Part shown: piece by piece, positions 1-8,003 of the stretch | How positions within the stretch are numbered: the stretch's first letter is position 1 | Layout: every line of letters begins with the position of its first letter | Source of the DNA: Bisbaumannia salifodinae | Lineage (GTDB): Bacteria; Pseudomonadota; Gammaproteobacteria; Pseudomonadales; Halomonadaceae | Direction: 5' to 3' (one strand) | Length of the DNA stretch: 64,000 nt | NCBI RefSeq assembly: GCF_039522585.1 | Contig: NZ_BAAADR010000007.1 | Notes under the pieces: model-generated | Seen by the model: the letters and a program-made list of their open reading frames with translations, nothing else | What the model was told of the DNA's origin: nothing | The model's database searches: none | Position numbers and translations under genes: made by a program

Positions 1-115
1 CTGACGACCATAGCGAGTGGGAACCACCTGATCCCATGCCGAACTCAGCAGTGAAACCGCTCAGCGCCGATGGTAGTGTGGGGTCTCCCCATGCGAGAGT
101 AGGTCATCGTCAGGC
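1..115 (+). rRNA. rrf: 5S ribosomal RNA (5' end cut by window)
   Basis: The conserved 5S core is present: the GAACCACCTGATCCCATGCC block, the GAACTCAG box, and a closing GTCAGGC stem partner of the CTGACGACC at the window edge. The first few bases of the gene lie outside the window, so the 16S-23S-5S operon must be to the left. Identification is by recognition of conserved 5S sequence. The exact 3' end is inferred from pairing of the terminal stem. Confidence 0.95.
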
Positions 116-125
116 ACTTATTCAG

Positions 126-150
126 AAACCCCAGCCAATGGCTGGGGTTT
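126..150 (+). terminator. rRNA operon terminator hairpin
   Basis: AAACCCCAGCC and GGCTGGGGTTT form a near-perfect stem with a short AAT-type loop, directly after the 5S gene. This is a typical rrn intrinsic terminator. Confidence 0.8.
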
Positions 151-166
151 CGTCGTTCAGGGGCCT

Positions 167-218
167 CCCATGGAGAGTAGCGGAACGCCGCCCGGATCCT
201 CGTCAGGCACTTATTCAG
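167..218 (+). repeat. duplicated, degenerate 5S 3' tail
   Basis: TCCCATGGAGAGTAG (from 167) resembles the 5S stretch TCCCATGCGAGAGTAG. CGTCAGGCACTTATTCAG at 201-218 exactly repeats 108-125. A second hairpin follows, as after the first copy. The piece is far too short to be a second 5S gene. It looks like the scar of an unequal exchange between rrn operons or a decayed second 5S. Confidence 0.75.
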
Positions 219-220
219 AG

Positions 221-253
221 AAAACCCCAGCTTCTAACGAGGCTGGGTTTTTT
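221..253 (+). terminator. second rrn-type terminator
   Basis: AAAACCCCAGC pairs with GCTGGGTTTT across a short loop and is followed by a run of T. It is a variant of the terminator at 126-150, so terminator and 5S tail were duplicated together. Confidence 0.75.
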
Positions 254-280
254 ATGATTTCTGAAATCTGATTCGAGGGC

Positions 281-1714
281 GTGGCCGGGGCCATCGCGAC
301 CGGCTTTGCCTGGACGGCGAAGGTGCTGGGCTCCTATTTTCAGTGGCTGCTGCTGGTGACCTTCTTCGTGGCCGTCGGGGTGGCGTTATCGCCGGCCGCA
401 CGCGCCCGGGTGGGAAATCTCGACAGCCCGGAGATAAGTACCTTCAAGTGGCTGTCGATCATCATGTGCACCCTGCTGGCCGGGGGAGGGGTCTTCTTCG
501 CCGCCGGTGAGCCTATCTACCACTTCGTGGTGACGCCGCCGGCCTTCGAGACCGAGGCGGGCAGCGTCGAGGCGGTGAGTGGTGCCCTGGCGCAATCCTT
601 TATGCACTGGGGCTTCCTGGCCTGGGCGGTACTGGGTTCCCTGACCGCCGTGGTGTTGGCCCATGCCCACTACGTTTGCGGGCTCCCCCTGCAGCCGCGT
701 ACCCTTCTGGTGCCGGTCCTCGGCGAGCGTTTGATGCGCGGCCCCCTGGGAGGGGTGGTGGATGCCTGCTGCGTGATCACCGTGGTGGCGGGGACCGTGG
801 GGCCGATCGGCTTCCTGGCCACCCAGGTCAGCTTCGGTCTGCATGAGTTGGTGGGGATCTCCCAGGGCTATGGCACCCAGTTGATCATCCTCGCCGTGCT
901 GGCCAGTGTCTATGTGGCCTCGGCGATGAGCGGCATCCAGCGGGGAATTCAGCTGTTGAGTCGCTTCAATGTCCTCCTGGCCCTGGCCATCGCCCTGGTG
1001 ATCTTCTTTTTCGGGCCGACACTGTTCCTGATCAATGCCTATACCCAGAGCATGGGGGCCTATGTCACCTCCTTCTTTACCATGGCCACCATGACCGCGG
1101 AGACGGCGCCGGCCTGGTGGATGCAGTGGTGGACGGTGTTCTTCTTCGCCTGGTTTATCGGCTATGGACCGCTGATGGCGATCTTCGTGGCGCGGATCTC
1201 CCGGGGGCGCACCATTCGCCAGATGATCCTGGCCGTGGCCGTGTTGGCGCCTATCGCCACTACGCTATGGTTCACCCTGCTGGGGGGCTCGGGCATTCAC
1301 TATCAACTGAGCGGCGCCATCGATCTTACCGAGGCGCTGAATAACTTCCAGTTCGACGTGGCGACCCTGACCGTGGCCCAAGCCTTGCCGGGAGGCGCCG
1401 GGATGGCTCTGGCGATCCTGCTGCTGACCTCTATCTTCGTGGCCACCACCGGGGACTCCATGAGTTACTCGATCTCGGTAGTGGCTACCGGCCACGATGC
1501 ACCGAGTCCGATGGTTCGCGCCTTCTGGGGTATCGCCATGGCGCTGATGGCGGCCATTCTGCTCTATATGGGAGCGGGCCAGATCGGCGCCCTGCAGCAG
1601 TTTATCGTGATCACCGCGATCCCGGTCTCCCTGGTGCTGCTGCCTTCACTCTGGACCGGGCCCCAGGCGGCCCTGGCCATGGCGCGTGAGCAGGGCATCC
1701 TCCTGGACCAGTAA
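281..1714 (+). CDS. BCCT-family betaine/choline/carnitine transporter, probably 5'-truncated
   Basis: This inner-membrane secondary transporter belongs to the BCCT family, which takes up quaternary-ammonium osmolytes with Na+ or H+. The PEIS box and the GGGVFFAAGEPIYHF stretch are visible near residues 50-85. The tryptophan-rich helix with WWTVFFFAWFIGYGP followed by ARISRGRTIRQ lies near 280-315. The reading frame opens at GTG 281, with an in-frame stop at 269-271. That leaves only about 15 residues before the helix usually counted as TM2, so TM1 and the N-terminus appear to be missing; family members are usually 500 or more residues. The duplicated 5S tail and terminator directly upstream suggest a rearrangement replaced the promoter and 5' end. 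No convincing ribosome-binding site is seen, so this may be a pseudogene. Confidence 0.8.
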   Translation: MAGAIATGFAWTAKVLGSYFQWLLLVTFFVAVGVALSPAARARVGNLDSPEISTFKWLSIIMCTLLAGGGVFFAAGEPIYHFVVTPPAFETEAGSVEAVSGALAQSFMHWGFLAWAVLGSLTAVVLAHAHYVCGLPLQPRTLLVPVLGERLMRGPLGGVVDACCVITVVAGTVGPIGFLATQVSFGLHELVGISQGYGTQLIILAVLASVYVASAMSGIQRGIQLLSRFNVLLALAIALVIFFFGPTLFLINAYTQSMGAYVTSFFTMATMTAETAPAWWMQWWTVFFFAWFIGYGPLMAIFVARISRGRTIRQMILAVAVLAPIATTLWFTLLGGSGIHYQLSGAIDLTEALNNFQFDVATLTVAQALPGGAGMALAILLLTSIFVATTGDSMSYSISVVATGHDAPSPMVRAFWGIAMALMAAILLYMGAGQIGALQQFIVITAIPVSLVLLPSLWTGPQAALAMAREQGILLDQ

Positions 1715-1733
1715 CAGCTCAGATGCGCATGCG

Positions 1734-1762
1734 AAGACGCCCGGCCATTGGCCGGGCGTCTT
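1734..1762 (+). terminator. strong intrinsic terminator hairpin
   Basis: AAGACGCCCGGCC and GGCCGGGCGTCTT form a perfect 13-bp stem with an ATT loop, 20 bases after the BCCT stop codon. Confidence 0.85.
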
Positions 1763-1820
1763 GCGTTGGGGGAGTGATTAACTCGCCTCCCCTGATCGAG
1801 CGCATCAAGGAGGGGATTAG

Positions 1821-2385
1821 CCCATGCCCTGATCGATCATGGCATCGGCAACCTTGCGGAAACCCGCGCAGCTTGAGAGGGCGCCCAGTATGGGGGAGGT
1901 GGTTTACCCCACGCCCTGCTCGATCATGGCATCGGCAACCTTGCGGACACCCGTGCCGCTTGAGAGGGCGCCCAGTATGGGGGAGGTGTTTACCCCACGC
2001 CCTGCTCGATCATGGCATCGGCGACCTTGCGGACACCCGTGCCGCTTGAGAGGGCGCCCAGTATGGGGGAGGTGGTTTACCCCATGCCCTGATCGATCAT
2101 GGCATCGGCAACCTTGCGGACACCCGTGCCGCTTGAGAGGGCGCCCAGCATGGGGGAGGTGTTTACCCCACGCCCTGCTCGATCATGGCATCGGCGACCT
2201 TGCGGACACCCGTGCCGCTTGAGAGGGCGCCCAGTATGGGGGAGGTGGTTTACCCCATGCCCTGATCGATCATGGCATCGGCAACCTTGCGGAAACCCGT
2301 GCCGCTTGAGAGGGCGCCCAGTATGGGGGAGGTGTTTACCCCACGCCCTGCTCGATCATGGCATCGGCGACCTTGCGGAAACCCG
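1821..2385. repeat. tandem array of gdhA 3'-end copies (86/87-bp units, 7 copies including the gene's own end)
   Basis: The word CGATCATGGC recurs at 1834, 1921, 2007, 2094, 2180, 2267 and 2353, so the spacing is 87, 86, 87, 86, 87, 86. Each unit read on the minus strand carries the last ~15 codons of gdhA with a stop codon, plus ~40 bp of 3' flank. Two unit types broadly alternate: one ends ...AMIDQGMG, the other ...AMIEQGVG like the real gene. The 86/87 alternation comes from GGTGGTTTAC versus GGTGTTTAC. The last copy is the authentic gene end. There are no spacers between units. Confidence 0.9.
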
Positions 2386-3688
2386 CAATGTTCGCGCCCA
2401 GCACCAGGTTATGGGGCTGGCCGAACTCCTTGGCGGTGTCGGCACAGCGCTGGTAGATATCGGCCATGATGGACTGCAGCTTCTCGTCCACCTTCTCCAG
2501 GCTCCACTGTTGCATGCTGCTGTTCTGGGCCATCTCCAACTGACTGGTGGCCACGCCGCCGGCATTGGCGGCCTTGCCGGGACCGTAGTCGATGCGCGCC
2601 TCCAGGAAGCGATCCACGGCGCCGGCGGTGGAGGCCATATTGGAGCCTTCACTGATGGCGCGCACACCATTGGCCAGCATCGCCTCGGCGTCCGCTTCGG
2701 TCACTTCGTTCTGGGTGGCGGAGGGGAAGGCCAGCTCGCCCGGGATGCGCCATACCGCATGGCCGTCGGACGGATAGTCCTGGGCATCGATATAGGTGGC
2801 ATCCGGATGATGCTCCACGTATTCACGCAGGGAGGTGCGCTTGACCTCCTTGAGCAACTTGAGGGTATCGAGCTGGATGCCACTCGGGTCATGGATGCTG
2901 CCCTGGGAGTCGGAGCAGGTCACCGGGCGGGCGCCGAGCTGGTAGAGCTTCTCGATGGTGTAGATGGCCACGTTGCCGGCGCCGGAGACCAGGCAGGACT
3001 TGCCGTCGAGGGTGTCGCCGCGGGCGGCCAGCATGTTCTGGGCGAAATAGACCGCGCCATAGCCGGTCGCTTCCTTGCGGCCCAGGGAGCCACCCCAGTT
3101 GAGGCCCTTGCCGGTCAGCACGCCTTCGTAGCGGCCGGTCAGGCGCTTGTACTGGCCGAACAGGTAACCGATCTCGCGGCCGCCGACGCCGATATCTCCG
3201 GCCGGCACATCGGTGGTGGGGCCGATATGGCGATAGAGTTCGTTCATAAAGGCCTGGCAGAAGCGCATGATCTCACGATCCGACTTGCCCTTGGGGTCGA
3301 AATCGGAGCCGCCCTTGCCGCCGCCGATGGGCAGGCCGGTCAGGGCATTCTTGAAGATCTGCTCGAAGCCCAGGAACTTGATGATGCCGGCGTTGACGCT
3401 GGGGTGAAAGCGCAGGCCACCCTTGTAGGGGCCGAGTGACGAGTTGAACTGGATGCGGTAGCCCTTGTTCACCCGCACCTTACCGCTGTCGTCCTGCCAG
3501 CAGACCCGGAACATGATCTGGCGCTCGGGCTCGACGATACGCTCGATGATGCTGTGATCGTGGTAGTGGGGGTCCTTGTCGAGCAGGAGGCGCAGGCTAT
3601 CGAGGACCTCTTCGGCGGCCTGGTAGAACTCGGTTTGGGCGGGGCTGGTGCGCTTGAGGCGTTCCAGGGTGTCGTGCACGTAGGGCAT
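2336..3688 (-). CDS. gdhA: NADP-specific glutamate dehydrogenase
   Basis: The enzyme catalyses reductive amination of 2-oxoglutarate to glutamate in the cytosol. At 450 residues it is full length for the bacterial hexameric type. The glycine-rich substrate loop LPIGGGKGGSDFDP carries the catalytic lysine K125, and the Rossmann motif SGAGNVAIY lies near residue 240. The start ATG has AGGAC about 6 bases upstream. The stop TAA lies inside the final copy of the tail array, so the last 15 codons are repeated six more times downstream. A gene-specific terminator is not visible before the array. Confidence 0.95.
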   Translation of the reverse strand: MPYVHDTLERLKRTSPAQTEFYQAAEEVLDSLRLLLDKDPHYHDHSIIERIVEPERQIMFRVCWQDDSGKVRVNKGYRIQFNSSLGPYKGGLRFHPSVNAGIIKFLGFEQIFKNALTGLPIGGGKGGSDFDPKGKSDREIMRFCQAFMNELYRHIGPTTDVPAGDIGVGGREIGYLFGQYKRLTGRYEGVLTGKGLNWGGSLGRKEATGYGAVYFAQNMLAARGDTLDGKSCLVSGAGNVAIYTIEKLYQLGARPVTCSDSQGSIHDPSGIQLDTLKLLKEVKRTSLREYVEHHPDATYIDAQDYPSDGHAVWRIPGELAFPSATQNEVTEADAEAMLANGVRAISEGSNMASTAGAVDRFLEARIDYGPGKAANAGGVATSQLEMAQNSSMQQWSLEKVDEKLQSIMADIYQRCADTAKEFGQPHNLVLGANIAGFRKVADAMIEQGVG

Positions 3689-3980
3689 GGGGGTGTCCTG
3701 TCGGTGGCGCTAAGAGTGAGCGACCGCATGGGATCGCTATCGTTATGAAAAGACTTTTCACTTGGCGCACCAATATAATGCAATGCACCCTTATGCAGCA
3801 ACTGTATGGGTTATGCGGGGAATGTACGGCAATATGAGCCAAAATCACTTCAATTCCCCGAAATAGTCTGCACCAATGTAATGCATCGAGTGTTTTTCAT
3901 AGATGGTTTTTCAACGATGGGCGAGGTGAGGAACGACTCTGGTAGACTGTTCTCGTCCGTTGATTTCGCTGGAGGCGTTC

Positions 3981-4391
3981 GTGACCCTGACCACCCCGGC
4001 CCTGTTGTTTCCGGCCATTTCCCTGCTGCTGCTTGCCTATACCAATCGCTTCCTGACCCTGGCCCAGTTGATTCGCAAGCTGGCCGATGAGGAGCGGGAT
4101 CAGCACCACGAAGTGGCCGCCCGGCAGATCCTGATGCTGCGGCAGCGCATCAGCCTGACCAAGCGCATGCAACTGGCCGGGGTGTTGAGCTTCCTGCTCT
4201 GCACCCTGTCGATGTTCGCGCTCTTTCTCTCCCTGGAAATGCTGGGCATGGTGTTGTTCGGCATCAGTCTGTTGAGCCTGTCGGTGTCACTGATCTTCTC
4301 CTTGTGGGAGGTCACCATCTCGACCAATGCCCTGAACGTGCAGCTGCAGGATATCGAGGCCCTCAAGCAGTCCCGGGGCTCGCGGCGTTGA
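3981..4391 (+). CDS. DUF2721 family membrane protein
   Basis: This 136-residue inner-membrane protein has helices near residues 5-22, 65-88 and 92-112, with a charged region between the first two (RKLADEERDQHHEVAARQI). It matches my recollection of the DUF2721 family, whose function is unknown. GTG 3981 is chosen because CTGGAGG stands 6-7 bases upstream and the family begins at VTLTTPALLFPA; a TTG at 3960 in the same frame has no such site. It is divergent from gdhA and followed closely by rlmM. Confidence 0.75.
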   Translation: MTLTTPALLFPAISLLLLAYTNRFLTLAQLIRKLADEERDQHHEVAARQILMLRQRISLTKRMQLAGVLSFLLCTLSMFALFLSLEMLGMVLFGISLLSLSVSLIFSLWEVTISTNALNVQLQDIEALKQSRGSRR

Positions 4392-4448
4392 CCTCGACGT
4401 GGTGGCGATGGGCGCTTAGACTTGGCGGCCCTACAACAGGAGGTCGCC

Positions 4449-5516
4449 GTGATTCCCCAGCATCTGCTGCTCTTGTGTCGTCCCGGTTTCGAGCATGATC
4501 TGGCCGCCGAGGTCAGCGACAAGGCCGCCGCCCTGGGCTGGGCCGGCGAGACGACGTTTGCCGCCAATGGAGGCGTGGTCGATTTCCGGGGCGCTGGTGA
4601 GACGCCGATCAATGGCCTGCACCGTGAATTACCCCTGGCCGACCTGGTCTTTGCCCGCCAGTCCCTGGTGGCGCTACCTCCCCTGGTCGGGCTCTCTCGG
4701 GAGGACCGCCTGTCGCCGATCCTCGAGCAGGTCCAGGCCAGCGGCTGGAGCTTCGAGTCGATCTGGCACGAGACGCCGGACACCAACGACGGCAAGGCCC
4801 TGGTGGGGCTTAGCAAGGCGCTGGATCGGCCCCTGACGTCGCTGCTCAAGAAGCGCGGTGCCCTGCGTCGCAAGGCCGGCGGGCGGCGCCTGCACCTGCT
4901 GTGGACGGCGGGGGATGCGGTGCAGCTCGGTATCAGCTTCCCCGGCAATCGCAGCGAGCATCCCGGGGGGATCGTGCGCTTGCGCTTCCCCAAGGCGGCG
5001 CCGAGCCGCTCGACCCTCAAGCTGGAGGAGGCCTGGCACTGCTTCGTGCCCCGGGAGGAGTGGCCGGTGCGGCTGTACGAGGGCATGCAGGCGGCGGATC
5101 TCGGCGCGGCGCCCGGTGGCTGGACCTATCAGTTGGTGGCCCGTGGCATGCACGTCTACGCCATCGACAATGGCCCCATGGACAAGGCGCTGATGGCCAG
5201 CGGCCAGGTGGAGCACCTGCGCGAGGATGGTTTCGTCTGGGAGCCGCCGGGGCGCCTGGATTGGCTGGTCTGCGATATCGTCGACAAGCCGGCGCGGGTG
5301 ATGGCGATGATCGAACGCTGGTTGCTGCGGCGCTGGTGTCGTGAGGCGGTATTCAATCTCAAGCTGCCGATGAAGCGGCGCTGGCAAGAGGTGGCGCGCT
5401 GCCTGGCGCATCTGGAGGCGAGCCTGGGCGAGGCGGGGGTCAGGGCCGAGCTGCGATGCCGCCACCTCTACCATGATCGGGAAGAGGTGACGGTGCATGT
5501 GCGCCTGCTGGACTGA
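4449..5516 (+). CDS. rlmM: 23S rRNA (cytidine-2498 2'-O) methyltransferase RlmM
   Basis: RlmM (YgdE) uses S-adenosylmethionine to methylate C2498 of 23S rRNA. The protein is 355 residues from GTG 4449, which has AGGAGG 5 bases upstream. An N-terminal THUMP-like part is followed by a Rossmann methyltransferase domain. The SAM motif DLGAAPGGWTYQL lies near residue 217, and the K-D-K-E type residues sit in VCDIVDKP and FNLKLPMK. The length and motif order fit the family. Confidence 0.92.
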   Translation: MIPQHLLLLCRPGFEHDLAAEVSDKAAALGWAGETTFAANGGVVDFRGAGETPINGLHRELPLADLVFARQSLVALPPLVGLSREDRLSPILEQVQASGWSFESIWHETPDTNDGKALVGLSKALDRPLTSLLKKRGALRRKAGGRRLHLLWTAGDAVQLGISFPGNRSEHPGGIVRLRFPKAAPSRSTLKLEEAWHCFVPREEWPVRLYEGMQAADLGAAPGGWTYQLVARGMHVYAIDNGPMDKALMASGQVEHLREDGFVWEPPGRLDWLVCDIVDKPARVMAMIERWLLRRWCREAVFNLKLPMKRRWQEVARCLAHLEASLGEAGVRAELRCRHLYHDREEVTVHVRLLD

Positions 5517-5543
5517 GTCCGTTACCGGCGAGGGTGGTCGGCC

Positions 5544-5828
5544 TCAGTAATGCTCGTAGATGCGGATATGCTCGTCCTCGGTGAGCAGCGGCAGGATATG
5601 CTGCATGGCCTGCTGCCGCTCTGGACTGTTCTGCCAGTCACTCCAGGCGCTCAAGTCGCGCCACTGGGTGATCAGCAGGCGATGCTCCGGATGGTGGCGT
5701 TCGCGTAGGCTCTCCCCGGCGATAAAGCCGCGGGCATTGATGGAGGCACGCATGGCTTCCCGGGCCGCGGCATCGTATTCTTCTTCGAGCCCCGGCATGA
5801 TCCGGCGCTCGATGATGATCTTGATCAT
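5544..5828 (-). CDS. antibiotic-biosynthesis-monooxygenase (ABM) fold protein
   Basis: This small 94-residue protein starts MIKIIIERRI. It has the ABM ferredoxin-like pattern: a beta strand, a helix over EEYDAAAREAM, GFIAGESLRERHHPEHRLLITQWRDLSAW, then a C-terminal helix. Such proteins are heme-degrading or small monooxygenases, or have no known activity; no specific substrate can be assigned. The start at 5828 is chosen for its GGGAG ribosome-binding site. It is divergent from tusA, with only 53 bases between the starts. Confidence 0.7.
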   Translation of the reverse strand: MIKIIIERRIMPGLEEEYDAAAREAMRASINARGFIAGESLRERHHPEHRLLITQWRDLSAWSDWQNSPERQQAMQHILPLLTEDEHIRIYEHY

Positions 5829-5881
5829 GTTACAGCTCCCTATCCGGCTGGCCAAGCCGGCGACGACGTTCGAGGATACTC

Positions 5882-6133
5882 ATGGCCGATATTGCCAATG
5901 ACCTGCCCAAGGCGGATGCGCATCTGGACACCAGTGGACTCTATTGTCCCGAGCCGATCATGCTGATGCATAACCGGGTGCGTGACATGCGACCGGGGGA
6001 GGTGCTGGCGGTGACCGCCACCGATCCCGCCACCACCCGCGATATCCCCAAGTTCTGCAGCTTCCTGGGTCATGAATTGATCCACCAGTCCGAGCAGGGC
6101 GACACCTACACCTATCTTATCCGCTTGGGCTGA
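5882..6133 (+). CDS. tusA: TusA-family sulfurtransferase
   Basis: This 83-residue sulfur-carrier protein has the TusA motif LDTSGLYCPEPIM, with the persulfide cysteine at C22. TusA relays sulfur from IscS for tRNA 2-thiouridine synthesis and other sulfur transfers. GAGG lies 6 bases before the ATG. Length and motif spacing fit true TusA rather than the YedF branch. Confidence 0.88.
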   Translation: MADIANDLPKADAHLDTSGLYCPEPIMLMHNRVRDMRPGEVLAVTATDPATTRDIPKFCSFLGHELIHQSEQGDTYTYLIRLG

Positions 6134-6146
6134 GGGTGCGCCATGG

Positions 6147-6164
6147 GGCGGCGTTAACGCCGCC
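6147..6164. terminator. palindromic hairpin between convergent genes
   Basis: GGCGGCGTTAACGCCGCC is a perfect 18-bp palindrome in the 37-base gap between the converging tusA and the next gene. It could end transcription from both sides, although no T-run follows. Confidence 0.5.
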
Positions 6165-6170
6165 TCTCGC

Positions 6171-6860
6171 CTACTTGGCCACCATCAGGGCCAGGGCCTC
6201 CAGGGTCACCGGATCCTCCTCCTTGATGCGGTTGGCGATCACCCGCTGGAAGAAGTAGACCACCCGGTGGCGGCTATGCCCCGGGTAGAGGCAGTCGTCG
6301 CCCATCAGCACCGGGGTGGAGGCGACGCGGTTCTCGTCGACCAGCAGGGCTTCCACCTCACCGTTGCTGTAGAGCCGCCAGCCGAATACCTGCTTGAGTT
6401 GCCAGGGGGTGTCGTCGTCGTCCATGCACAGGGCGTGGGTGCCCTGGTTATCGGGGAGTTGCTGGATCAGGGTGGTCTCGCCGGTCTCCTCGTAGTCGAA
6501 GTAGGCGGCGGCATGCTCGAGTTCGAAGACCTTGTGTTCGGGAGGACTGTAGAAGATTTCTTCGGTCTCCGGGTCCCGGTAGCCGATGAAGTGGCCATGC
6601 TCGGGGTCGTCGAGCTCATGGCAGGGGGTCAGGGCCTCCATCCAGGGCACCAGGCCCACGACTTCGCCATCCTCGCGAAGGCCCCAGGCCAGCAATGGCA
6701 TGCCGTAGAGGGTGTCGGGGTCCGAGGCCAGGCGATAGAGCATCTCCAGGCCGTCGAGTTCGGGACAAAGGCGCAGCAATCGGCGCTTGGCCAGTTGCCG
6801 TTGTCGCATGGTCTCCAGGTCGATGACCTGGGCGGAGCGGGGGGACAGTGGGATACCCAT
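6171..6860 (-). CDS. conserved hypothetical protein (229 aa)
   Basis: I do not recognise this family. The protein is soluble and acidic, with no signal peptide or membrane helix. It contains repeated aromatic and acidic patches such as GHFIGYRDPETEEIFYSP and DYEETGETTL, and the C-terminus is helical (HRVVYFFQRVIANRIKEED). Codon use is like the neighbours, and a GAGGGTAATC stretch precedes the ATG. It is convergent with tusA and may be a cytosolic protein of the Halomonas core genome, which is inference. Confidence 0.6.
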   Translation of the reverse strand: MGIPLSPRSAQVIDLETMRQRQLAKRRLLRLCPELDGLEMLYRLASDPDTLYGMPLLAWGLREDGEVVGLVPWMEALTPCHELDDPEHGHFIGYRDPETEEIFYSPPEHKVFELEHAAAYFDYEETGETTLIQQLPDNQGTHALCMDDDDTPWQLKQVFGWRLYSNGEVEALLVDENRVASTPVLMGDDCLYPGHSRHRVVYFFQRVIANRIKEEDPVTLEALALMVAK

Positions 6861-6959
6861 GATTACCCTCCTTGCACGGCGTGGTCACGGCATCGGGTCG
6901 ACCCCTGGGTCGCCCGCGAAGCGCCTCGGTTCACTATTAGCACAGTCGCTAGTGGAAAG

Positions 6960-8003
6960 TTAAGCCCCTTGATCCAGTCCGCAGGCCTGGCGGAGTCGAT
7001 CCCAGAGTGCCTCGTGGGTGGCGTGGGCGGCCTGGAACTCGGCCCAGGGGGTGTCCGGGGTCTCCAGGGAGAACCAGCGTCGGTGATAATCCCGGATCGG
7101 GGCCCGGGCCACCTCATGGGCGTCATAGAGCCGATCCAGGGCGCCGAACCAGGCTTCAGTCTGCTCCGCCAGGGTGGTGATAAAGGGCTGAACCCGGGAG
7201 TTCAGCGGCTCCTCGCTGACCCGCCGCAGGGCATCGCGGTGCTCGCAGGCGGCGCCCTGGTGTAATTGCCTGGCCAGCAGGGCGTTGGTCTCCGCGAGGC
7301 GTTGATTGGTCAGCATCAGGGTGCGCAATAGCCGCGCGCTGAGCGGGCTCTCCTGGAGGGTCTTGAGGTGGCCCTCCAGGGTCGAGGTGTCCAGTTGCCA
7401 ATCGCGATTGAACTGGTTGCGGGTCGCCGTCTCCAGGTAGTCCAGGGCGGCCAGGTGGGGGGCCAGGTCAGCGACCCCCCGGGGGGCCAGGGGGCGGCTG
7501 GCGCGGGAGAAGTTGCCGACCCATTCGCTGGAGCCGAGCAGGGTATTCCAGCCGACCCGGGCCAGCTGTTCGCCCTTGGTGGTGGTGAGGCGCTCGAGGC
7601 GCGCTCGATCCGCCTCGCCGAGTTCCTCGGCCACCTCGCTCTCCCGGCAGGCCTCCAGGCGCCGCCATAGCTCCAGTTCGTAGTGCCAGCGCTGGCTGGG
7701 TGGGGCGACACGGCCCAGGGTGCTGTTGCGCTCCGCCACCAGGGTGGTGATATGGCAGCGTCGCAGGGCATGCACATCGAGCAGCCCCTCGCGGGTCTCG
7801 GGAATCTCGAAGAGGCGCTCGCCCGGCTCGGGGAAGGCCGGGATATTGTCCGGCGGTGAGGGGCTGGGGGGTGGCGTGGCCAGGGCCTCGGCGAGCCGGC
7901 GCTGGTAGTCCACCAGCAGGGTGTCGCTGGCGCCCTGGCGGTCGCAGCCGGCCGACAGCAGGGCGGCTGCGATCATGGCAATCCTAGTCGCTTTGAGCCA
8001 CAT
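6960..8003 (-). CDS. DUF3080-like lipoprotein
   Basis: This 347-residue predicted lipoprotein has the N-terminus MWLKATRIAMIAAALLSAGC, an export signal with a lipobox whose cysteine at position 20 would be acylated. The rest is helical, with a Pro-rich stretch after the lipobox (residues 44-52), which resembles the DUF3080 family. The role is unknown. Its start overlaps the end of the upstream MATE gene by 20 bases, so the two are translationally coupled. Confidence 0.7.
   Translation of the reverse strand: MWLKATRIAMIAAALLSAGCDRQGASDTLLVDYQRRLAEALATPPPSPSPPDNIPAFPEPGERLFEIPETREGLLDVHALRRCHITTLVAERNSTLGRVAPPSQRWHYELELWRRLEACRESEVAEELGEADRARLERLTTTKGEQLARVGWNTLLGSSEWVGNFSRASRPLAPRGVADLAPHLAALDYLETATRNQFNRDWQLDTSTLEGHLKTLQESPLSARLLRTLMLTNQRLAETNALLARQLHQGAACEHRDALRRVSEEPLNSRVQPFITTLAEQTEAWFGALDRLYDAHEVARAPIRDYHRRWFSLETPDTPWAEFQAAHATHEALWDRLRQACGLDQGA

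Noticed and set aside
167..218. Second 5S rRNA gene
   Set aside because: Only the last ~50 bases are present and degenerate; the core 5S loops are missing.
1821..2385. CRISPR array
   Set aside because: Units are contiguous direct duplications of coding DNA without variable spacers; the same holds for 23461-23752.
1839..3439. Long plus-strand open frames through the repeat array and gdhA
   Set aside because: They are antisense to gdhA; the repeated peptide comes only from the tandem units and no start signals are present.
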